A stretch of DNA of 64,000 nt from Chimaeribacter arupi (GCF_002858805.1 NZ_PJZI01000003.1:62001-126000); one strand, 5' to 3'; positions 29,988 through 42,151 are shown, numbered from the stretch's first letter. The notes: generated by a model from the letters alone, not told the origin. Program-made: numbers and translations.

Positions 29988-30733
29988 GTTTTATTGCCAT
30001 TATTCCCGCCCGTTTCGGCTCCAGCCGGCTGCCCGGCAAACCGCTGGCCGATATTCACGGCAAACCTATGGTCGTCCATGTGATGGAGCGTGCGCGTGAG
30101 TCCGGCGCTGACCGGGTCATTGTCGCGACCGATCATTCTGATGTTGTGGCCGCGGTAGAAGCAGCGGGCGGGGAAGTCTGCCTGACCCGTGCCGATCACC
30201 AGTCCGGCACTGAACGTCTGGCTGAAGTGATTGATCGTTATGGTTTTTCTGATGACGACATCATTGTGAATGTCCAGGGTGATGAGCCGATGATCCCACC
30301 GGTCATCATCCGTCAGGTTGCACAAAACCTGGCAGGGTGTGCCGCAGGCATGGCGACCCTGGCGGTGCCGATTGAGTCGGCAGAAGAGGCGTTTAACCCG
30401 AATGCGGTTAAAGTCGTCCGTGATGCCCAGGGCTTTGCGCTCTATTTCTCACGGGCCACCATCCCCTGGGATCGCGATAAGTTTGCGCAGTCGCGTGAGC
30501 ACATTGGCGAGCACTATCTGCGCCATATCGGGATTTATGCCTATCGTGCCGGTTTTATCCGCCGTTATGTGACCTGGGCACCGAGTACGCTGGAGAATAT
30601 TGAATTGCTCGAGCAACTGCGGGTGTTGTGGTACGGCGAGAAAATCCATGTCGACGTCGCCCATGCGGTGCCGACCGTGGGCGTCGATACCGCTGAGGAT
30701 CTGGCACGCGTCCGCGCGGCCTTTGCCGGCTGA
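29984..30733 (+). CDS. kdsB: 3-deoxy-manno-octulosonate cytidylyltransferase
   Basis: Activates KDO as CMP-KDO for lipopolysaccharide inner-core synthesis; cytosolic. The 249-aa protein starts [21 protein letters not shown], the nucleotide-binding signature. It contains [12 protein letters not shown] (with the metal-binding Asp) and [11 protein letters not shown]. The preceding ycaR gene overlaps it. Its product feeds the same LPS pathway as lpxK and msbA upstream. Confidence 0.98.
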   Translation: MSFIAIIPARFGSSRLPGKPLADIHGKPMVVHVMERARESGADRVIVATDHSDVVAAVEAAGGEVCLTRADHQSGTERLAEVIDRYGFSDDDIIVNVQGDEPMIPPVIIRQVAQNLAGCAAGMATLAVPIESAEEAFNPNAVKVVRDAQGFALYFSRATIPWDRDKFAQSREHIGEHYLRHIGIYAYRAGFIRRYVTWAPSTLENIELLEQLRVLWYGEKIHVDVAHAVPTVGVDTAEDLARVRAAFAG

Positions 30734-30742
30734 CCCCTGTGC

Positions 30743-30763
30743 GGCCGGGCATTTTGCCCGGCC
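30743..30763 (+). terminator. Hairpin after kdsB
   Basis: Perfect 9-bp stem GGCCGGGCA / TGCCCGGCC with a TTT loop, 9 bases after the kdsB stop. No T-tract follows directly, so termination is uncertain. Confidence 0.4.
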
Positions 30764-30921
30764 TGTCAGCCTCTGCTGCTTTTCCCTGCCTTTTTTGTTT
30801 GTCTCCTTTACCGGCTTTCGGCTGCCGTGTGGTTAATCCCGCCAATCTTGATCTACATTGAAGAATTAGCCTGGTGATACTTCCATCATGGATTGATTCA
30901 ACCAATGGAGATCACTGCCTC

Positions 30922-31815
30922 ATGGATCAGCTTAAAACCGAACTCAGTCAGGTACTGGGGGAGCCGCTGTCACGCATTGAGCGTATCAGCGAGCAGCCTT
31001 ATGCCCATCTGTTCAGCCTCTACGATGCGCAGGGCCATGCCGTGCCGCTGCTGGCCAAGGGATTTCTGACCGCCGGCATTGCCCGGCAGGAAGCGTATAA
31101 ACTCTCTGTCCTGACTCACGAAGGGGACGTCAGGATGCCGGCCGTCTATGGGCTGATGCCGACGCAGATGCCGCCTTATAAAGAAGTGTTACTGATAGAG
31201 CGCCTGCGCGGTGTGCCGGTTGAGGTGCCAACACGTAACCCACAACGCTGGGAAACGCTGAAAGATCAGATTGTGGAGGGGTTGCTGGCCTGGCACCGCG
31301 TAGACAGCCACCGGTGTGTCGGAACGGTGGACAGCACCCAGGAAAACAATTGGCGTAACTGGTATCAGCAGCGGGTAGAAGTGCTGTGGTCGACCCTCAG
31401 CCATGTGCAGGCCCCGGTGCTGACGCATGTGGATCGTGAACTGCTCTATCGTTCGCGCGCCGCGCTGCCGCGCCTGTTTCAGGGCTTTGATGATAATGCG
31501 GTGCTGGTTCACGGTAATCTGACCTTACGCAGCATGATGAAAGACCCGCGCAGCGATCAGCTGCTGGCGATGGTTAACCCCGGCATTATGCTCTGGGCAC
31601 CACGGGAATATGACCTGTTCCGCCTGTGTGAAGAGGGGATGTCCGGCGAGCTGCTCTTTGCCTACCTGCAACGGGCGCCGGTTTCAGAAGCCTTTGTCGC
31701 GCGGCGCTGGCTGTATGTGCTGTGGGAAGCGGTCGCGCGCCTGCTGCACACCGGCCGCCTGGATCATGCCCATTTTTCCCACGCTGCCCGCCAGCTGTTG
31801 CCGTGGCTGGACTGA
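30922..31815 (+). CDS. ycbJ: YcbJ, phosphotransferase-fold protein of unknown function
   Basis: A 297-aa protein from ATG 30922, aligning along its length with E. coli YcbJ (MDQLKTELSQVLGEPLSRIE). An in-frame start at 30874 has no support. It looks like an aminoglycoside phosphotransferase/kinase fold: VLLIERLRGVPVE is in the N-lobe position, LVHGNLTLRSMMKD is where the catalytic loop HGD/HGN would be, and MVNPGIMLWAPREYDLFRL follows. The catalytic Asp of active kinases is replaced by Asn in HGN, so activity is doubtful. It is convergent with elyC. Confidence 0.92.
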   Translation: MDQLKTELSQVLGEPLSRIERISEQPYAHLFSLYDAQGHAVPLLAKGFLTAGIARQEAYKLSVLTHEGDVRMPAVYGLMPTQMPPYKEVLLIERLRGVPVEVPTRNPQRWETLKDQIVEGLLAWHRVDSHRCVGTVDSTQENNWRNWYQQRVEVLWSTLSHVQAPVLTHVDRELLYRSRAALPRLFQGFDDNAVLVHGNLTLRSMMKDPRSDQLLAMVNPGIMLWAPREYDLFRLCEEGMSGELLFAYLQRAPVSEAFVARRWLYVLWEAVARLLHTGRLDHAHFSHAARQLLPWLD

Positions 31816-31829
31816 CAAACCGGGGGTCG

Positions 31830-32585
31830 TCAGCTTTTCAGCCACTGCCACACGCGGCCGAGGCCCTCATACCAGACCCGTTCGCTGTGCGACAGGTACA
31901 TCGCCTGCGGAATCGCCTGCTCCCACCAGTTAAGCGGCGAGGTGATCGCAAGCTGGTTGGCCGGAACCGGAACCGGCTGCAACCCCCTGGCGCGGAAAAA
32001 CACCAGCGCCCGCGGCAGATGGTTAGCTGAGGTCACCAACAGGAAAGGCTGTTGGCCGACCAGCCCGGCAACCTGTGCTGCTTCCTGCTCGGTATCACGC
32101 GGCGTGTCCAGCAGCACAATATCGGCTGCCGGCACCCCCAGGCTTTCGGCCACCCGGGCGGCGGTGGCGGCACTGCTTACCGGGTTGGTCGGGGCCGCTG
32201 CGCCGGTAAACACCAGCTTTGCCCCCGGATGGCGCAAGTATTGGCGTATCCCTTCATTGACGCGCGGTAAACTGTTGCCGATCAGGTTGGAACTGGGTGC
32301 CCATGCCGGGTTGAAAGTGTAGCCGCCGCCCAGCACCACAATATAGGTCACCGGCTGCTGACCCTGGTAGGTAGGGTAGCTATTTTCCAGCGGCCGCAGC
32401 AGCCGGTCAGCCACCGGTTGCAGGCTTAATAACAGTAAAACCAGCCAGGCCAGTGAAAACAACACTTTTCCACTCCGCTGCCAGCGGGTAAACCACAGCA
32501 GAATCAGCGCCACGCCCATCATCAGCAACAGAAAAGAGAGCGGCATCATCAGGCCGCCCAGCAACTTTTTCAGGTCAAAAAGCAT
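31830..32585 (-). CDS. elyC: Envelope biogenesis factor ElyC (DUF218)
   Basis: Inner-membrane DUF218 protein. In E. coli it supports peptidoglycan synthesis at low temperature by affecting the undecaprenyl lipid carrier. From ATG 32585 it is 251 aa, starting MLFDLKKLLGG, aligned with E. coli; an upstream in-frame ATG at 32627 adds 14 unsupported residues. Two membrane helices lie at about 10-30 and 38-55. The DUF218 domain begins at YIVVLGGGYTFNP and includes NEGIRQYLRHPGAKLVFTG and LLVTSANHLPRAL. It is divergent from cmoM. Confidence 0.95.
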   Translation of the reverse strand: MLFDLKKLLGGLMMPLSFLLLMMGVALILLWFTRWQRSGKVLFSLAWLVLLLLSLQPVADRLLRPLENSYPTYQGQQPVTYIVVLGGGYTFNPAWAPSSNLIGNSLPRVNEGIRQYLRHPGAKLVFTGAAAPTNPVSSAATAARVAESLGVPAADIVLLDTPRDTEQEAAQVAGLVGQQPFLLVTSANHLPRALVFFRARGLQPVPVPANQLAITSPLNWWEQAIPQAMYLSHSERVWYEGLGRVWQWLKS

Positions 32586-32718
32586 GAAAAACCGATCCTT
32601 TTGGGTGAAAAAACGACATCCAGGCAAGTTTGCGCGGCAATAAGATTTATTCTACGTCAGCCTGTGCCAAAATAGCAGGTTCGAAATTCCCCAGCCGTTA
32701 CGGAGCCTGTTACCCCTC

Positions 32719-33510
32719 ATGTCGATACCCGGCCGCAATTTTGATGATATTGCTGAAAAGTTTGCACGCAATATCTACGGCACCACCAAAGGCAAAATCC
32801 GCGAGGCGGTTGTCTGGCAGGATTTGACCGGGTTGCTGGCGACGTTGCCGCAACGGCCCCTGCGCATTCTGGATGCAGGCGGCGGTGAGGGAAAAATGGC
32901 CTGCGAACTGGCCGCTTTAGGACATCAGGTCTTGTTGTGCGATCTCTCCGGTGAGATGATCCAGCGCGCCAGAGAGGCGGCGCAGGCAAAAGGGGTCAGC
33001 CACAACATGCAGTGTGTGCAAAGCGCCGTGCAGGATATTGCGCAGCATCTCACGCAACCGGTGGATCTTATCCTGTTCCATGCGGTGCTGGAGTGGGTGG
33101 CAGAGCCGCAGCAGGCCCTGGCCGCGCTCAATGCCTGCCTGGCCCCCGGCGGCGCGCTGTCACTGATGTTTTTTAACCATCACGGGTTGCTGATGCGCCA
33201 TATGGTGGTCGGCAATTTTGAGTATGTAAATGAAGGGATGCCGGTCAAAAACAAGCGCTCACTGGCGCCGGACTACCCGTTGATCCCGGCGGAGGTTTAC
33301 CGCTGGCTGGAAGAGATGGGCATGACGATCCGCGGCAAAACCGGGGTCCGGGTATTCCATGACTACCTGAAAAATAAACAGCAGCAGACAGAAGCGTTCG
33401 CTGACCTGCTGGCGCTGGAGCAGCGTTACTGCCGGCAGGAACCTTTTGTGAGTTTGGGGCGTTACATCCATGTGATGGCGCACAAACCGAATGTGAAGGA
33501 CGAATCATGA
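32719..33510 (+). CDS. cmoM: tRNA 5-carboxymethoxyuridine methyltransferase
   Basis: SAM-dependent methyltransferase (formerly SmtA) that methylates cmo5U34 to mcmo5U34 in tRNA wobble positions. The 263-aa protein shows SAM-binding motif [16 protein letters not shown] (near residue 52), acidic motif [10 protein letters not shown] and [14 protein letters not shown]. It is first in the cmoM-mukF-mukE-mukB run, and its stop overlaps the mukF start (ATGA at 33507). Shared operon with muk genes is conserved in E. coli. Confidence 0.96.
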   Translation: MSIPGRNFDDIAEKFARNIYGTTKGKIREAVVWQDLTGLLATLPQRPLRILDAGGGEGKMACELAALGHQVLLCDLSGEMIQRAREAAQAKGVSHNMQCVQSAVQDIAQHLTQPVDLILFHAVLEWVAEPQQALAALNACLAPGGALSLMFFNHHGLLMRHMVVGNFEYVNEGMPVKNKRSLAPDYPLIPAEVYRWLEEMGMTIRGKTGVRVFHDYLKNKQQQTEAFADLLALEQRYCRQEPFVSLGRYIHVMAHKPNVKDES

Positions 33511-34829
33511 GTGAATTTTCCCAGACTGTACCCGAACTGGTCGCCTGGGCACGGAAAAATGACTTCGCTATTTCGCTTCCCACGGAGCGGCTGGCCTTTT
33601 TACTGGCTATCGCCACCCTCAACGGCGAACGCCTTGACGGTGAAATGAGTGAAGGCGAATTGATCGATGCCTTTCGCCACGTCAGTGACGGCTTTGAGCA
33701 GACCAGTGAAACCATCAGTGTGCGTGCCAACAACGCCATCAACGACATGGTCAAACAGCGGCTCATTAACCGCTTCACCAGTGAACAGGCGGATGGCCTC
33801 GCCATCTACCGCCTGACGCCGCTCGGCATCGGCATTACGGATTACTACATCCGCCAGCGGGAGTTCTCGACCCTGCGGCTCTCGATGCAGTTGTCGATGG
33901 TGGCCCAGGAGCTGAAGCGCGCCGCCGATGCCGCCGAAGAGGGCGGGGATGAGCTCCACTGGCACCGCGACGTGTTTGCGCCGCTGAAATATTCGGTCGC
34001 CGAGGTGTTTGACAGCATCGATCTCAGCCAGCGGGTGATGGATGAGCAACAACAGGGCGTGAAAGAGGATATCGCCGCCCTGCTGAACAAAGACTGGCGC
34101 GCGGCCATCTCCAGCTGTGAGCTGCTGCTGTCGGAAACCTCCGGTACGCTGCGTGAGTTGCAGGATACCCTGGAGGCGGCCGGTGACAAGTTGCAGGCCA
34201 ACCTGCTGCGCATCCAGGCGGCGATGCCGCTGGAAATGGATCTGAGCTTTATCGACAAACAGGTATTTGACCTGCAAAACAAGCTGGACCGCATCATCAG
34301 CTGGGGCCAGCAGGCGATTGACCTCTGGATCGGCTACGACCGCCATGTCCATAAGTTCATCCGTACCGCGATTGACATGGACAAGAACCGGGTCTTTGCC
34401 CAGCGCCTGCGCCAGTCGGTGCAGGGCTATTTTGACCAGCCCTGGACGCTCACCTACGCCAACGCCGAGCGTCTGCTCGACATGCGTGATGAGGAGCTGG
34501 CGCTGCGCAATGAAGAGGTCACCGGCGAACTGCCGCCTGATCTGGAGTTTGAAGAATTTAACGAAATCCGGGAGCAGCTGGCCGCCATGATTGAACAGGC
34601 GCTGGCGGTCTACCGTGACGAGAACACCCCGCTTAACCTGGGTAGTGTCATGCGTGACTACCTGGCACAGTACCCGCGTGCGCGTCATTTTGATGTGGCA
34701 CGCATCGTGGTCGACCAGGCGGTACGCCTTGGTGTGGCCGAAGCAGATTTCACCGGATTGCCGGCCGAATGGCAGGCAATCAATGATTACGGAGCCAAGG
34801 TGCAGGCCCATGTCATCGATAAATATTGA
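33507..34829 (+). CDS. mukF: Chromosome partition kleisin MukF
   Basis: Kleisin subunit of the MukBEF condensin that bridges MukB heads. The 440-aa length equals E. coli MukF. It has an N-terminal winged-helix dimer domain (to about 115), a helical middle, and a C-terminal winged-helix ([20 protein letters not shown]) that binds the MukB head cap. It starts inside the end of cmoM. mukE starts 20 bases before its stop, so translation is tightly coupled. Confidence 0.98.
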   Translation: MSEFSQTVPELVAWARKNDFAISLPTERLAFLLAIATLNGERLDGEMSEGELIDAFRHVSDGFEQTSETISVRANNAINDMVKQRLINRFTSEQADGLAIYRLTPLGIGITDYYIRQREFSTLRLSMQLSMVAQELKRAADAAEEGGDELHWHRDVFAPLKYSVAEVFDSIDLSQRVMDEQQQGVKEDIAALLNKDWRAAISSCELLLSETSGTLRELQDTLEAAGDKLQANLLRIQAAMPLEMDLSFIDKQVFDLQNKLDRIISWGQQAIDLWIGYDRHVHKFIRTAIDMDKNRVFAQRLRQSVQGYFDQPWTLTYANAERLLDMRDEELALRNEEVTGELPPDLEFEEFNEIREQLAAMIEQALAVYRDENTPLNLGSVMRDYLAQYPRARHFDVARIVVDQAVRLGVAEADFTGLPAEWQAINDYGAKVQAHVIDKY

Positions 34830-35544
34830 AGCAGTTATGCCGGTTAAACTGGCACAGGCATTGGCAAATCCCCTGTTTCCGTCGCTCGACAGCCAGTTGC
34901 GCAGCGGCCGCCATATCGGTATTGAAGAGCTGGATAACCATGCCTTCCTGATGGACTACCAGGAAGAGATTGAGCAGTTTTACCTGCGCTACAACGTGGA
35001 GCTGATCCGCGCGCCGGAAGGGTTCTTCTACCTGCGCCCGCGCTCTACCACCCTGATCCCGCGTTCGGTGCTCTCCGAGCTGGACATGATGGTCGGCAAG
35101 ATCCTCTGTTACCTCTACCTCAGCCCCGAGCGGCTGGCGCATGAGGGCATCTTCAGCCAGCAGGAGCTGTATGATGAGCTGCTGAGCCTGGCGGATGAGA
35201 ACAAACTGCTGAAATTTGTGAACCAGCGCTCGACCGGCTCGGATCTGGACCGCCAGAAGTTGCAGGATAAGGTGCGCACGTCACTGAACCGCCTGCGCCG
35301 CCTCGGCATGGTCTATTTCATGGGCGGCGACAACAGCAAATTCCGTATCACGGAGGCGGTGTTCCGCTTTGGCGCCGATGTGCGCAGCGGCGATGACCCG
35401 CGCGAGGCGCAACTGCGCATGATCCGTGACGGCGAAGCCATGCCGGTGGAGAGCAGCCTGTCACTGCAGGATGATACCGACGACAGCGAAGGCGAACAGA
35501 CCGGCAACAGTGCGCCGGTGCGTGCAGAGGATGAACAGGAATGA
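34810..35544 (+). CDS. mukE: Chromosome partition protein MukE
   Basis: KITE-type accessory subunit of MukBEF. From ATG 34810 it is 244 aa, beginning [18 protein letters not shown] as in E. coli; a second ATG at 34837 would give 235 aa. Two winged-helix domains are indicated by [16 protein letters not shown] and [23 protein letters not shown]. The acidic C-terminal tail ([10 protein letters not shown]...EDEQE) is somewhat longer than in E. coli. It overlaps mukF by 20 bases and mukB by 4 (ATGA). Confidence 0.97.
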   Translation: MSSINIEAVMPVKLAQALANPLFPSLDSQLRSGRHIGIEELDNHAFLMDYQEEIEQFYLRYNVELIRAPEGFFYLRPRSTTLIPRSVLSELDMMVGKILCYLYLSPERLAHEGIFSQQELYDELLSLADENKLLKFVNQRSTGSDLDRQKLQDKVRTSLNRLRRLGMVYFMGGDNSKFRITEAVFRFGADVRSGDDPREAQLRMIRDGEAMPVESSLSLQDDTDDSEGEQTGNSAPVRAEDEQE

Positions 35545-38500
35545 TTGAACGCGGTAAATTTCGCTCACTGACACTGGTTAACTGGAACGGCTTTTTTGCC
35601 AGAACCTTTGATCTTGATGAGCTGGTCACCACGCTGTCAGGCGGGAACGGGGCCGGTAAATCCACCACCATGGCGGCGTTTGTCACCGCCCTGATCCCGG
35701 ACCTGACGCTGCTGCACTTCCGTAATACCACCGAAGCCGGGGCGACCAGCGGCTCGCGTGACAAGGGGCTGCACGGCAAACTGCGGGCCGGCGTCTGCTA
35801 TTCGGCGCTGGACACGGTGAACTCCCGCCACCAGCGGGTGATTGTCGGCGTGCGCCTGCAACAGGTCGCCGGGCGCGATCGTAAAGTGGACATCAAACCC
35901 TTTACCATCCAGGGGCTGCCGACTTCCCTGCAACCGACGCAGATCCTCACGGAAACCGTGGGTGAACGCCAGGCACGCGTGCTCTCCCTGCAGGAGCTGA
36001 AAGAGCGGGTGGAGTCGATCGAAGGGGTGCAGTTCAAGCAGTTCAACTCCATCACCGATTACCACTCCCTGATGTTTGATCTGGGGATTATCCCGCGCCG
36101 CCTGCGCTCCTCATCCGATCGCAGTAAATTCTACCGCCTGATTGAGGCGTCGCTGTATGGCGGCATCTCCAGCACCATTACCCGCTCGCTGCGCGACTAC
36201 CTGTTGCCGGAGAACAGCGGGGTGCGCAAGGCGTTCCAGGACATGGAAGCCGCGCTGCGTGAAAACCGCATGACGCTGGAAGCGATCCGCGTGACCCAGT
36301 CAGACCGCGATCTCTTCAAGCACCTGATCACCGAAGCGACGTCCTACGTGGCCGCGGACTATATGCGCCACGCCAATGAGCGCCGGGTGCATCTGGACGG
36401 CGCCCTGGCGTTGCGGCAGGAGTTGCTGTCGGGCCGCAAACAGCTGGCGCACGAACAGTACCGCCATGTGGAAATGGCCCGCGAGCTGAGTGAGCACAGC
36501 GGTGCCGAATCCGATCTCGAAACGGATTACCAGGCCGCGAGCGATCACCTTAATCTGGTGCAGACCGCCATGCGCCAGCAGGAGAAAATCGAGCGCTACC
36601 AGGGCGACCTCGACGAGCTGACCTACCGGCTGGAAGAACAGAATGAGGTGGTGGCCGAAGCCGGCGAGCTGCATGCCGAGCATGAAGCGCGTGCTGAAGC
36701 GGCCGAGGCCGAAGTGGATGAGCTGAAAAGCCAGCTTGCCGATTACCAGCAGGCGCTGGATGTGCAGCAGACCCGCGCCATCCAGTACCAGCAGGCGTTA
36801 CATGCGCTGACCCGCGCGCGTGAACTCTGCGATCTGCCGGATCTGGAGATCGGCAACGCGGAGTCGTGGCTGGAGACGTTCCGCGCGAAAGAGCAGGAAA
36901 GCACCGAGACGCTGTTACAGCTTGAGCAGAAAATGAGCGTGGCCGAGGCCGCGCATACGCAATTCGAAACCGCCTACCAGCTGGTGGTCAATATCGCCGG
37001 TGACGTCAGCCGCAGTGATGCCTGGCAGACGGCACGCGAGCTGTTGCGTGACTGGGGCAACCAGCAGCACCAGGCGGAGCGGGTTCAGCCGTTGCGGATG
37101 CGCCTGAGCGAACTGGAGCAGCGCCTGCGTGAACAGCAGGATGCGGAGCGCCAGTTGCAGGAGTTCTGCAAACGTACCGGGCGTGACTACCAGCCGGAAG
37201 AGTTGGAAGGCGTGCAGGACGAGCTGGAAGAGCGCATTGAAACGCTCTCCGCCACGGTGGCGGAAGCCGGTGAACACCGCATGGAGATGCGCCAGGAGTC
37301 TGAGCAGTTGCAGCAGCGCATCAAAGCGCTGACGGCGCGTGCGCCGGTCTGGCTGGCCGCGCAGGAAGCACTCGACCAGCTCGCCACGCAGAGCGGTGAG
37401 GCGCTGGAGAGCAGCACCCAGGTCACCGAGTACATGCAGCAGTTGCTGGAGAGCGAGCGCGAAACCACCGTTGAACGTGATGAAGTGGCCACACGCAAAC
37501 GCCGGATTGAGGGGCAGATTGAGCGCCTCAGCCAACCGGGCGGCGCGGAAGATCCGCGCCTGGTGGCGCTGGCCGAGCGGTTTGGCGGTGTGCTGCTCTC
37601 TGAAATTTATGATGACGTCACGCTGGAGGATGCGCCGTACTTCTCCGCGCTGTATGGCCCGTCGCGCCATGCCATCGTGGTACCGGATCTCTCGCTGATC
37701 CGCGATCAGATCAACGGCCTGGAAGAGTGCCCGGAAGATCTCTACCTGATCGAAGGGGATCCCCAATCCTTTGATGACAGCGTCTTTGGCGTGGAAGAGA
37801 TGGAACGCGCGGTGCTGGTGAAAGTCGCTGACCGCCAGTGGCGTTACTCCCGCTTCCCGTCGGTGCCGCTGTTTGGCCGCGCCGCCCGTGAAAGCCGGCT
37901 GGAGACGTTGAATCAGGAACGCGAAAAGCTGGCGGAACGCTACGCCACGCTCTCGTTTGACGTGCAGAAAATCCAGCGTGCCCATCAGGCGTTCAGCCGC
38001 TTTATCGGTACCCATCTGGCCGTGGCCTTTGAGGATGATCCGGAAGCGGAAATCCGGGCGCTGACTACCCGCCGCGGTGAGCTGGAGCGGGCGCTGGCCG
38101 CCTATGAGGGCCAGCACCAGCAACAGCGCCAGCAGTTTGAGCAGGCAAAAGAGGGTATTGCCCTGTTGAACCGCCTGCTGCCGCGCGTGGGGTTGCTGTG
38201 TGATGAAACGCTGGCTGACCGGGCGGACGAAATCCGCGAAGAGCTGGAGGAAGCACAGGAGGCGGCCCGTTTCCTGCAACAGCACGGCGCGGCGCTGGCC
38301 CGCCTGGAGCCGCTGGTGCCGGTACTGCAAAGCGACCCGGAACAGCATGAGCAACTGAAGGCGGATTACGCCGACGCCCAGCATACCCAGCGGCTGGCCA
38401 AGCAGCAGGCCTTCGCCCTGACCGAAGTGGTGCAGCGCCGCGCGCACTTCAGCTATACCCAATCGGCCGGGATGCTGGACGACAACGCTGACCTGAATGA

Positions 38501-39989
38501 TAAATTGCGTCAGCAGCTGGAACATGCTGAGGCGGAACGCAGCCGCGCACGTGACCTGCTGCGTCAGCATCAGGCCCAGCTGACCCAGTACAGCCAGGTG
38601 CTGGCGTCGTTGAAAAGTTCGTATGACGCGAAACGCGACATGCTGAAAGAGCTGGGGCAGGAGCTGCTGGAGATCGGCGTTCAGGCCGATGCCGATGCCG
38701 AAGCCCGCGCCCGGACGCGCCGGGATGAGTTGCACGCTGCGCTCAGCCATAACCGCGCGCGCCGCAACCAGCTTGAGAAACAGCTGACATTCTGCGAAGC
38801 CGAAATGGACGGGCTGCAAAAACGGCTGCGTAAAGTAGAGCGTGACTACCATCAGCTGCGTGAGCAGGTGGTTTCCGCGAAAGCGGGCTGGTGCGCCGTG
38901 ATGCGTCTGGTGAAAGATAACGGCGTCGAACGCCGCCTGCACCGTCGCGAACTGGCGTACATGAGTGCCGATGAGCTGCGCTCCATGTCGGATAAGGCGC
39001 TGGGCGCGCTGCGCCTGGCAGTGTCAGACAACGAGCACCTGCGCGATGTGCTGCGCCTTTCTGAAGATCCCAAACGGCCGGAGCGCAAAATCCAGTTCTA
39101 TATTGCGGTCTACCAGCATCTGCGCGAACGTATCCGCCAGGACATCATCCGCACCGATGATCCGGTGGAAGCGATCGAACAGATGGAGATTGAGCTGGGC
39201 CGCCTGACGGAAGAACTGACGGCGCGCGAGCAGAAGCTGGCGATCAGCTCGAAGAGTGTGGCAAACATCATCCGCAAAACCATCCAGCGCGAGCAAAACC
39301 GCATCCGTATGCTGAACCAGGGCTTGCAGGCGGTGGCGTTCGGTCAGGTGAAAAGTGTGCGCCTCAACGTCAATGTGCGTGAAGCCCATGCCACCCTGCT
39401 GGATGTGCTCTCCGAGCAGCAGGAACAGCATCAGGATCTGTTCAACAGCAACCGCCTGACCTTCTCTGAAGCGCTGGCGAAACTCTATCAGCGCCTGAAC
39501 CCGCAGATCGACATGGGCCAGCGCACCCCGCAAACCATTGGCGAGGAGTTGCTGGACTACCGCAACTACCTGGAAATGGAAGTGGAGGTCTACCGCGGAT
39601 CGGACGGCTGGCTGCGTGCAGAGAGTGGGGCGCTCTCCACCGGGGAGGCCATCGGCACCGGGATGTCCATTCTGGTGATGGTGGTGCAGAGCTGGGAAGA
39701 GGAGTCACGCCGCCTGCGCGGCAAAGACATCTCCCCTTGCCGCCTGCTGTTCCTGGATGAGGCAGCCCGTCTGGATGCCAAATCGATCGCCACGCTGTTT
39801 GAGTTATGCGACCGCCTTGAGATGCAGCTGATCATCGCTGCGCCGGAAAACATCAGCCCTGAAAAGGGCACCACCTACAAACTGGTGCGTAAAGTGGTGC
39901 AGAACCATGAGCATGTGCATGTGGTGGGGCTGCGTGGTTTCGCCGCCGGTGAACCGGAAACGGATCGCAGCCTGGCCGCAGAAGCCTGA
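35541..39989 (+). CDS. mukB: Chromosome partition ATPase MukB (SMC-like)
   Basis: Structural maintenance protein of the MukBEF condensin. At 1482 aa it is close to the E. coli length. The head contains Walker [10 protein letters not shown] at residues 34-42. Two long coiled-coil arms rich in Q, E, L and R flank the hinge, about residues 650-770. The C-terminal head carries the signature [13 protein letters not shown] and Walker [12 protein letters not shown]. The hinge dimer binds topoisomerase IV and DNA in E. coli. It ends the operon, with a terminator following. Confidence 0.99.
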   Translation: MIERGKFRSLTLVNWNGFFARTFDLDELVTTLSGGNGAGKSTTMAAFVTALIPDLTLLHFRNTTEAGATSGSRDKGLHGKLRAGVCYSALDTVNSRHQRVIVGVRLQQVAGRDRKVDIKPFTIQGLPTSLQPTQILTETVGERQARVLSLQELKERVESIEGVQFKQFNSITDYHSLMFDLGIIPRRLRSSSDRSKFYRLIEASLYGGISSTITRSLRDYLLPENSGVRKAFQDMEAALRENRMTLEAIRVTQSDRDLFKHLITEATSYVAADYMRHANERRVHLDGALALRQELLSGRKQLAHEQYRHVEMARELSEHSGAESDLETDYQAASDHLNLVQTAMRQQEKIERYQGDLDELTYRLEEQNEVVAEAGELHAEHEARAEAAEAEVDELKSQLADYQQALDVQQTRAIQYQQALHALTRARELCDLPDLEIGNAESWLETFRAKEQESTETLLQLEQKMSVAEAAHTQFETAYQLVVNIAGDVSRSDAWQTARELLRDWGNQQHQAERVQPLRMRLSELEQRLREQQDAERQLQEFCKRTGRDYQPEELEGVQDELEERIETLSATVAEAGEHRMEMRQESEQLQQRIKALTARAPVWLAAQEALDQLATQSGEALESSTQVTEYMQQLLESERETTVERDEVATRKRRIEGQIERLSQPGGAEDPRLVALAERFGGVLLSEIYDDVTLEDAPYFSALYGPSRHAIVVPDLSLIRDQINGLEECPEDLYLIEGDPQSFDDSVFGVEEMERAVLVKVADRQWRYSRFPSVPLFGRAARESRLETLNQEREKLAERYATLSFDVQKIQRAHQAFSRFIGTHLAVAFEDDPEAEIRALTTRRGELERALAAYEGQHQQQRQQFEQAKEGIALLNRLLPRVGLLCDETLADRADEIREELEEAQEAARFLQQHGAALARLEPLVPVLQSDPEQHEQLKADYADAQHTQRLAKQQAFALTEVVQRRAHFSYTQSAGMLDDNADLNDKLRQQLEHAEAERSRARDLLRQHQAQLTQYSQVLASLKSSYDAKRDMLKELGQELLEIGVQADADAEARARTRRDELHAALSHNRARRNQLEKQLTFCEAEMDGLQKRLRKVERDYHQLREQVVSAKAGWCAVMRLVKDNGVERRLHRRELAYMSADELRSMSDKALGALRLAVSDNEHLRDVLRLSEDPKRPERKIQFYIAVYQHLRERIRQDIIRTDDPVEAIEQMEIELGRLTEELTAREQKLAISSKSVANIIRKTIQREQNRIRMLNQGLQAVAFGQVKSVRLNVNVREAHATLLDVLSEQQEQHQDLFNSNRLTFSEALAKLYQRLNPQIDMGQRTPQTIGEELLDYRNYLEMEVEVYRGSDGWLRAESGALSTGEAIGTGMSILVMVVQSWEEESRRLRGKDISPCRLLFLDEAARLDAKSIATLFELCDRLEMQLIIAAPENISPEKGTTYKLVRKVVQNHEHVHVVGLRGFAAGEPETDRSLAAEA

Positions 39990-40024
39990 GCAGCGCGTAA
40001 TAGTTGAGAAAAATAAATCTTTCC

Positions 40025-40049
40025 AGCCGCCTTCGGGCGGCTTTTCATT
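40025..40049 (+). terminator. Rho-independent terminator after mukB
   Basis: AGCCGCC / GGCGGCT stem with a TTCG tetraloop, followed by TTTTCATTT. It lies about 35 bases after the mukB stop. Confidence 0.85.
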
Positions 40050-40220
40050 TGTGTGCCTTTCTGCCACGCTGTTTGGCACGGCAGATGGCCGGCTGCGCTT
40101 TCCCGGTTTCACTGATTGCGGCCGCAAAAGAGCAAAAAGCCAGTTCTGCTTTATACTTATAGGATGTTTCAGCACAAGTAGATGATTGATATCTATTTGT
40201 ATTTAATCAGGGGGCAAGGG

Positions 40221-42083
40221 ATGATGCTTATACATCCTACTACATTGAAGAGTCTGGCCATTGCCTGCGCACTGGCCTGGGGCACTGCGTCCCCGCTGCG
40301 GGCGGATGCGGCGATGCCGGCATTACCCCACGCGACGGGCAACATGAGCGCACATGATGCCGGTAACCAACTCCGGGCTGCGCTGCCGCAAAAGATAACG
40401 CCTTTTTATCTGAATACGCTGTCTTCACTTTATGCGGCCCGCCATATGCAACCGATGTGGCAGGATGAGCAGGCGGTACAGCTGTTCCAGCAGCAACTCG
40501 CGGAGCTGGCCATCTCCGGCGTGCAGCCACAATTTACCCAGTGGGTGCGTCAACTGAGTAACCCTGATTTAACCGGGATGGCGCGCGACATTGTGCTGTC
40601 TGATGCCATGCTCGGTTACTTGCAGTTTGTGTCGGGCGTCAGTGCCAACGGCAGCAACTGGCTCTACAGCAGCACGCCGTACAAAATGTCATTGCCGGCA
40701 GCCACGGTGATCAACCAATGGCAGGTGGCGCTCGCCCATCAGGCGCAGAACCCGGCCAGCCTGCAACACTACCTGGCGTCACTGGCACCGCAGCACCCGC
40801 AATATGCACGTATGCACCAGGCGCTGAAAGACATGCTGGCTGACAGCCGCCCCTGGCCGCAACTGGTTAACGGCCCGAGCCTGCGGCCGGGCCAGCTGAG
40901 CGATGATATTCCGGCATTGCGGGAAATTCTGGCCCGGTCCGGCATGATGAATGCCGATGCCCCGGCCACGGCTGACCCGGATCCTATCCCGGCGGAACAA
41001 ATCGCTGCCAGTAAGCCGTCTGCGGAAGATGATCTGTTCGTTGATGAGACTTCCGCGCATGAGGACAGCCCACCGGCGACCGTCAGCCCGGCGGCCGCAC
41101 CGGTGAACGATGTGCCGCCTACGCCGCAAAGCCCACCGGCCGCCACGCCGGATACCGCCACCGAAGTCCAGGATAACCAGTACACGCCGGATCTGGTGGA
41201 GGGCGTCAAGCGCTTCCAGAAATGGCAAGGGCTGGCCGAAGATGGGGTCATTGGGAAACGCACCCGCGAATGGCTGAACGTGTCGCCCCATACCCGCGCG
41301 ACGCTGCTGGCGCTGAACATCCAGCGGCTGCGCATTCTGCCGGCGAACGTGAACACCGGCATTATGGTCAACATCCCTAACTATTCGCTGGTGTACTACC
41401 GCGACGGGAGCGAAGTGCTGTCGTCACGGGTGATTGTCGGCCGCCCGAGCCGCAAAACCCCGCTGATGAGCAGTGCGCTGAATAATGTGGTGGTCAACCC
41501 GCCCTGGAATGTGCCGACCACGCTTATTCGCCAGGATATTATTCCCAAGGCGATGCATGACGCCAGTTACCTGCAAACTCACGGCTATACGGTGCTGAGC
41601 GGGTGGAGTAATGATGCGGAAGTGATCGACCCGTCGATGATTGACTGGAGTATGGTATCGCCGCAAAACTTCCCGTACCGGCTGCGCCAGGCACCGGGCG
41701 CCACCAACTCGCTGGGGCGTTATAAATTTAATATGCCGAGTTCCGATGCGATTTACCTGCATGACACGCCGAACCATGCGCTGTTCCAGAAAGATATTCG
41801 CGCGTTAAGTTCCGGTTGTGTGCGGGTTAATAAAGCATCGGTATTGGCTGGCATGTTATTACAGGATGCCGGCTGGAATGACGCACGGGTTAATTCGACG
41901 CTGGAAGCCGGGAATACGACCTATGTGCCGATCCGTCACCATATTCCGGTACAGCTTTATTATCTGACGGCCTGGGTTGCCGATGACGGCAAGCCACAAT
42001 TTCGTACAGATATTTACAATTACGATAATACAGTGCGATCCGGCGCACAAATCCTGCCTCAGGCTGAACGCCTGCTGCAATAA
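40221..42083 (+). CDS. ldtD: L,D-transpeptidase LdtD (YcbB)
   Basis: Periplasmic enzyme that makes 3-3 crosslinks between meso-DAP residues in peptidoglycan, bypassing penicillin-binding proteins. From ATG 40221 (behind AGGGGGCAAGGG) it is 620 aa; an in-frame ATG at 40182 has no ribosome site. There is a signal peptide (about 1-30), a helical domain, a peptidoglycan-binding half-domain to about 243, a Pro/Ala-rich acidic linker at about 244-320, and the second half ([18 protein letters not shown]). The YkuD catalytic domain has HDTPNHALF and SSGCVRV, with the nucleophile Cys533. mepK follows. Confidence 0.97.
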   Translation: MMLIHPTTLKSLAIACALAWGTASPLRADAAMPALPHATGNMSAHDAGNQLRAALPQKITPFYLNTLSSLYAARHMQPMWQDEQAVQLFQQQLAELAISGVQPQFTQWVRQLSNPDLTGMARDIVLSDAMLGYLQFVSGVSANGSNWLYSSTPYKMSLPAATVINQWQVALAHQAQNPASLQHYLASLAPQHPQYARMHQALKDMLADSRPWPQLVNGPSLRPGQLSDDIPALREILARSGMMNADAPATADPDPIPAEQIAASKPSAEDDLFVDETSAHEDSPPATVSPAAAPVNDVPPTPQSPPAATPDTATEVQDNQYTPDLVEGVKRFQKWQGLAEDGVIGKRTREWLNVSPHTRATLLALNIQRLRILPANVNTGIMVNIPNYSLVYYRDGSEVLSSRVIVGRPSRKTPLMSSALNNVVVNPPWNVPTTLIRQDIIPKAMHDASYLQTHGYTVLSGWSNDAEVIDPSMIDWSMVSPQNFPYRLRQAPGATNSLGRYKFNMPSSDAIYLHDTPNHALFQKDIRALSSGCVRVNKASVLAGMLLQDAGWNDARVNSTLEAGNTTYVPIRHHIPVQLYYLTAWVADDGKPQFRTDIYNYDNTVRSGAQILPQAERLLQ

Positions 42084-42133
42084 ATGCAGCAATTCCACTG
42101 AATTAACGGTCTGATCAATAGGTTGATTTTTGT

Positions 42134-42151
42134 CCGCCCCGGCCGGGGCGG
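42134..42151. repeat. Perfect 18-bp GC palindrome after ldtD
   Basis: CCGCCCCGGCCGGGGCGG is a perfect palindrome with no loop, in the 182-base ldtD-mepK gap. There is no T-tract on either strand close by, so it is not a classical terminator. It may simply form a stable 3' end structure on ldtD mRNA. Confidence 0.6.

Noticed and set aside
36915-38942. A 675-codon open frame on the minus strand within mukB
   Set aside because: It is antisense to a full-length, strongly conserved MukB. Its composition (rich in Q, L, R and H) is what results from reading the opposite strand of GC-rich coiled-coil codons.
42134-42151. Terminator after ldtD
   Set aside because: The palindrome has no loop and no T-tract on either strand, so it was listed as a repeat only.
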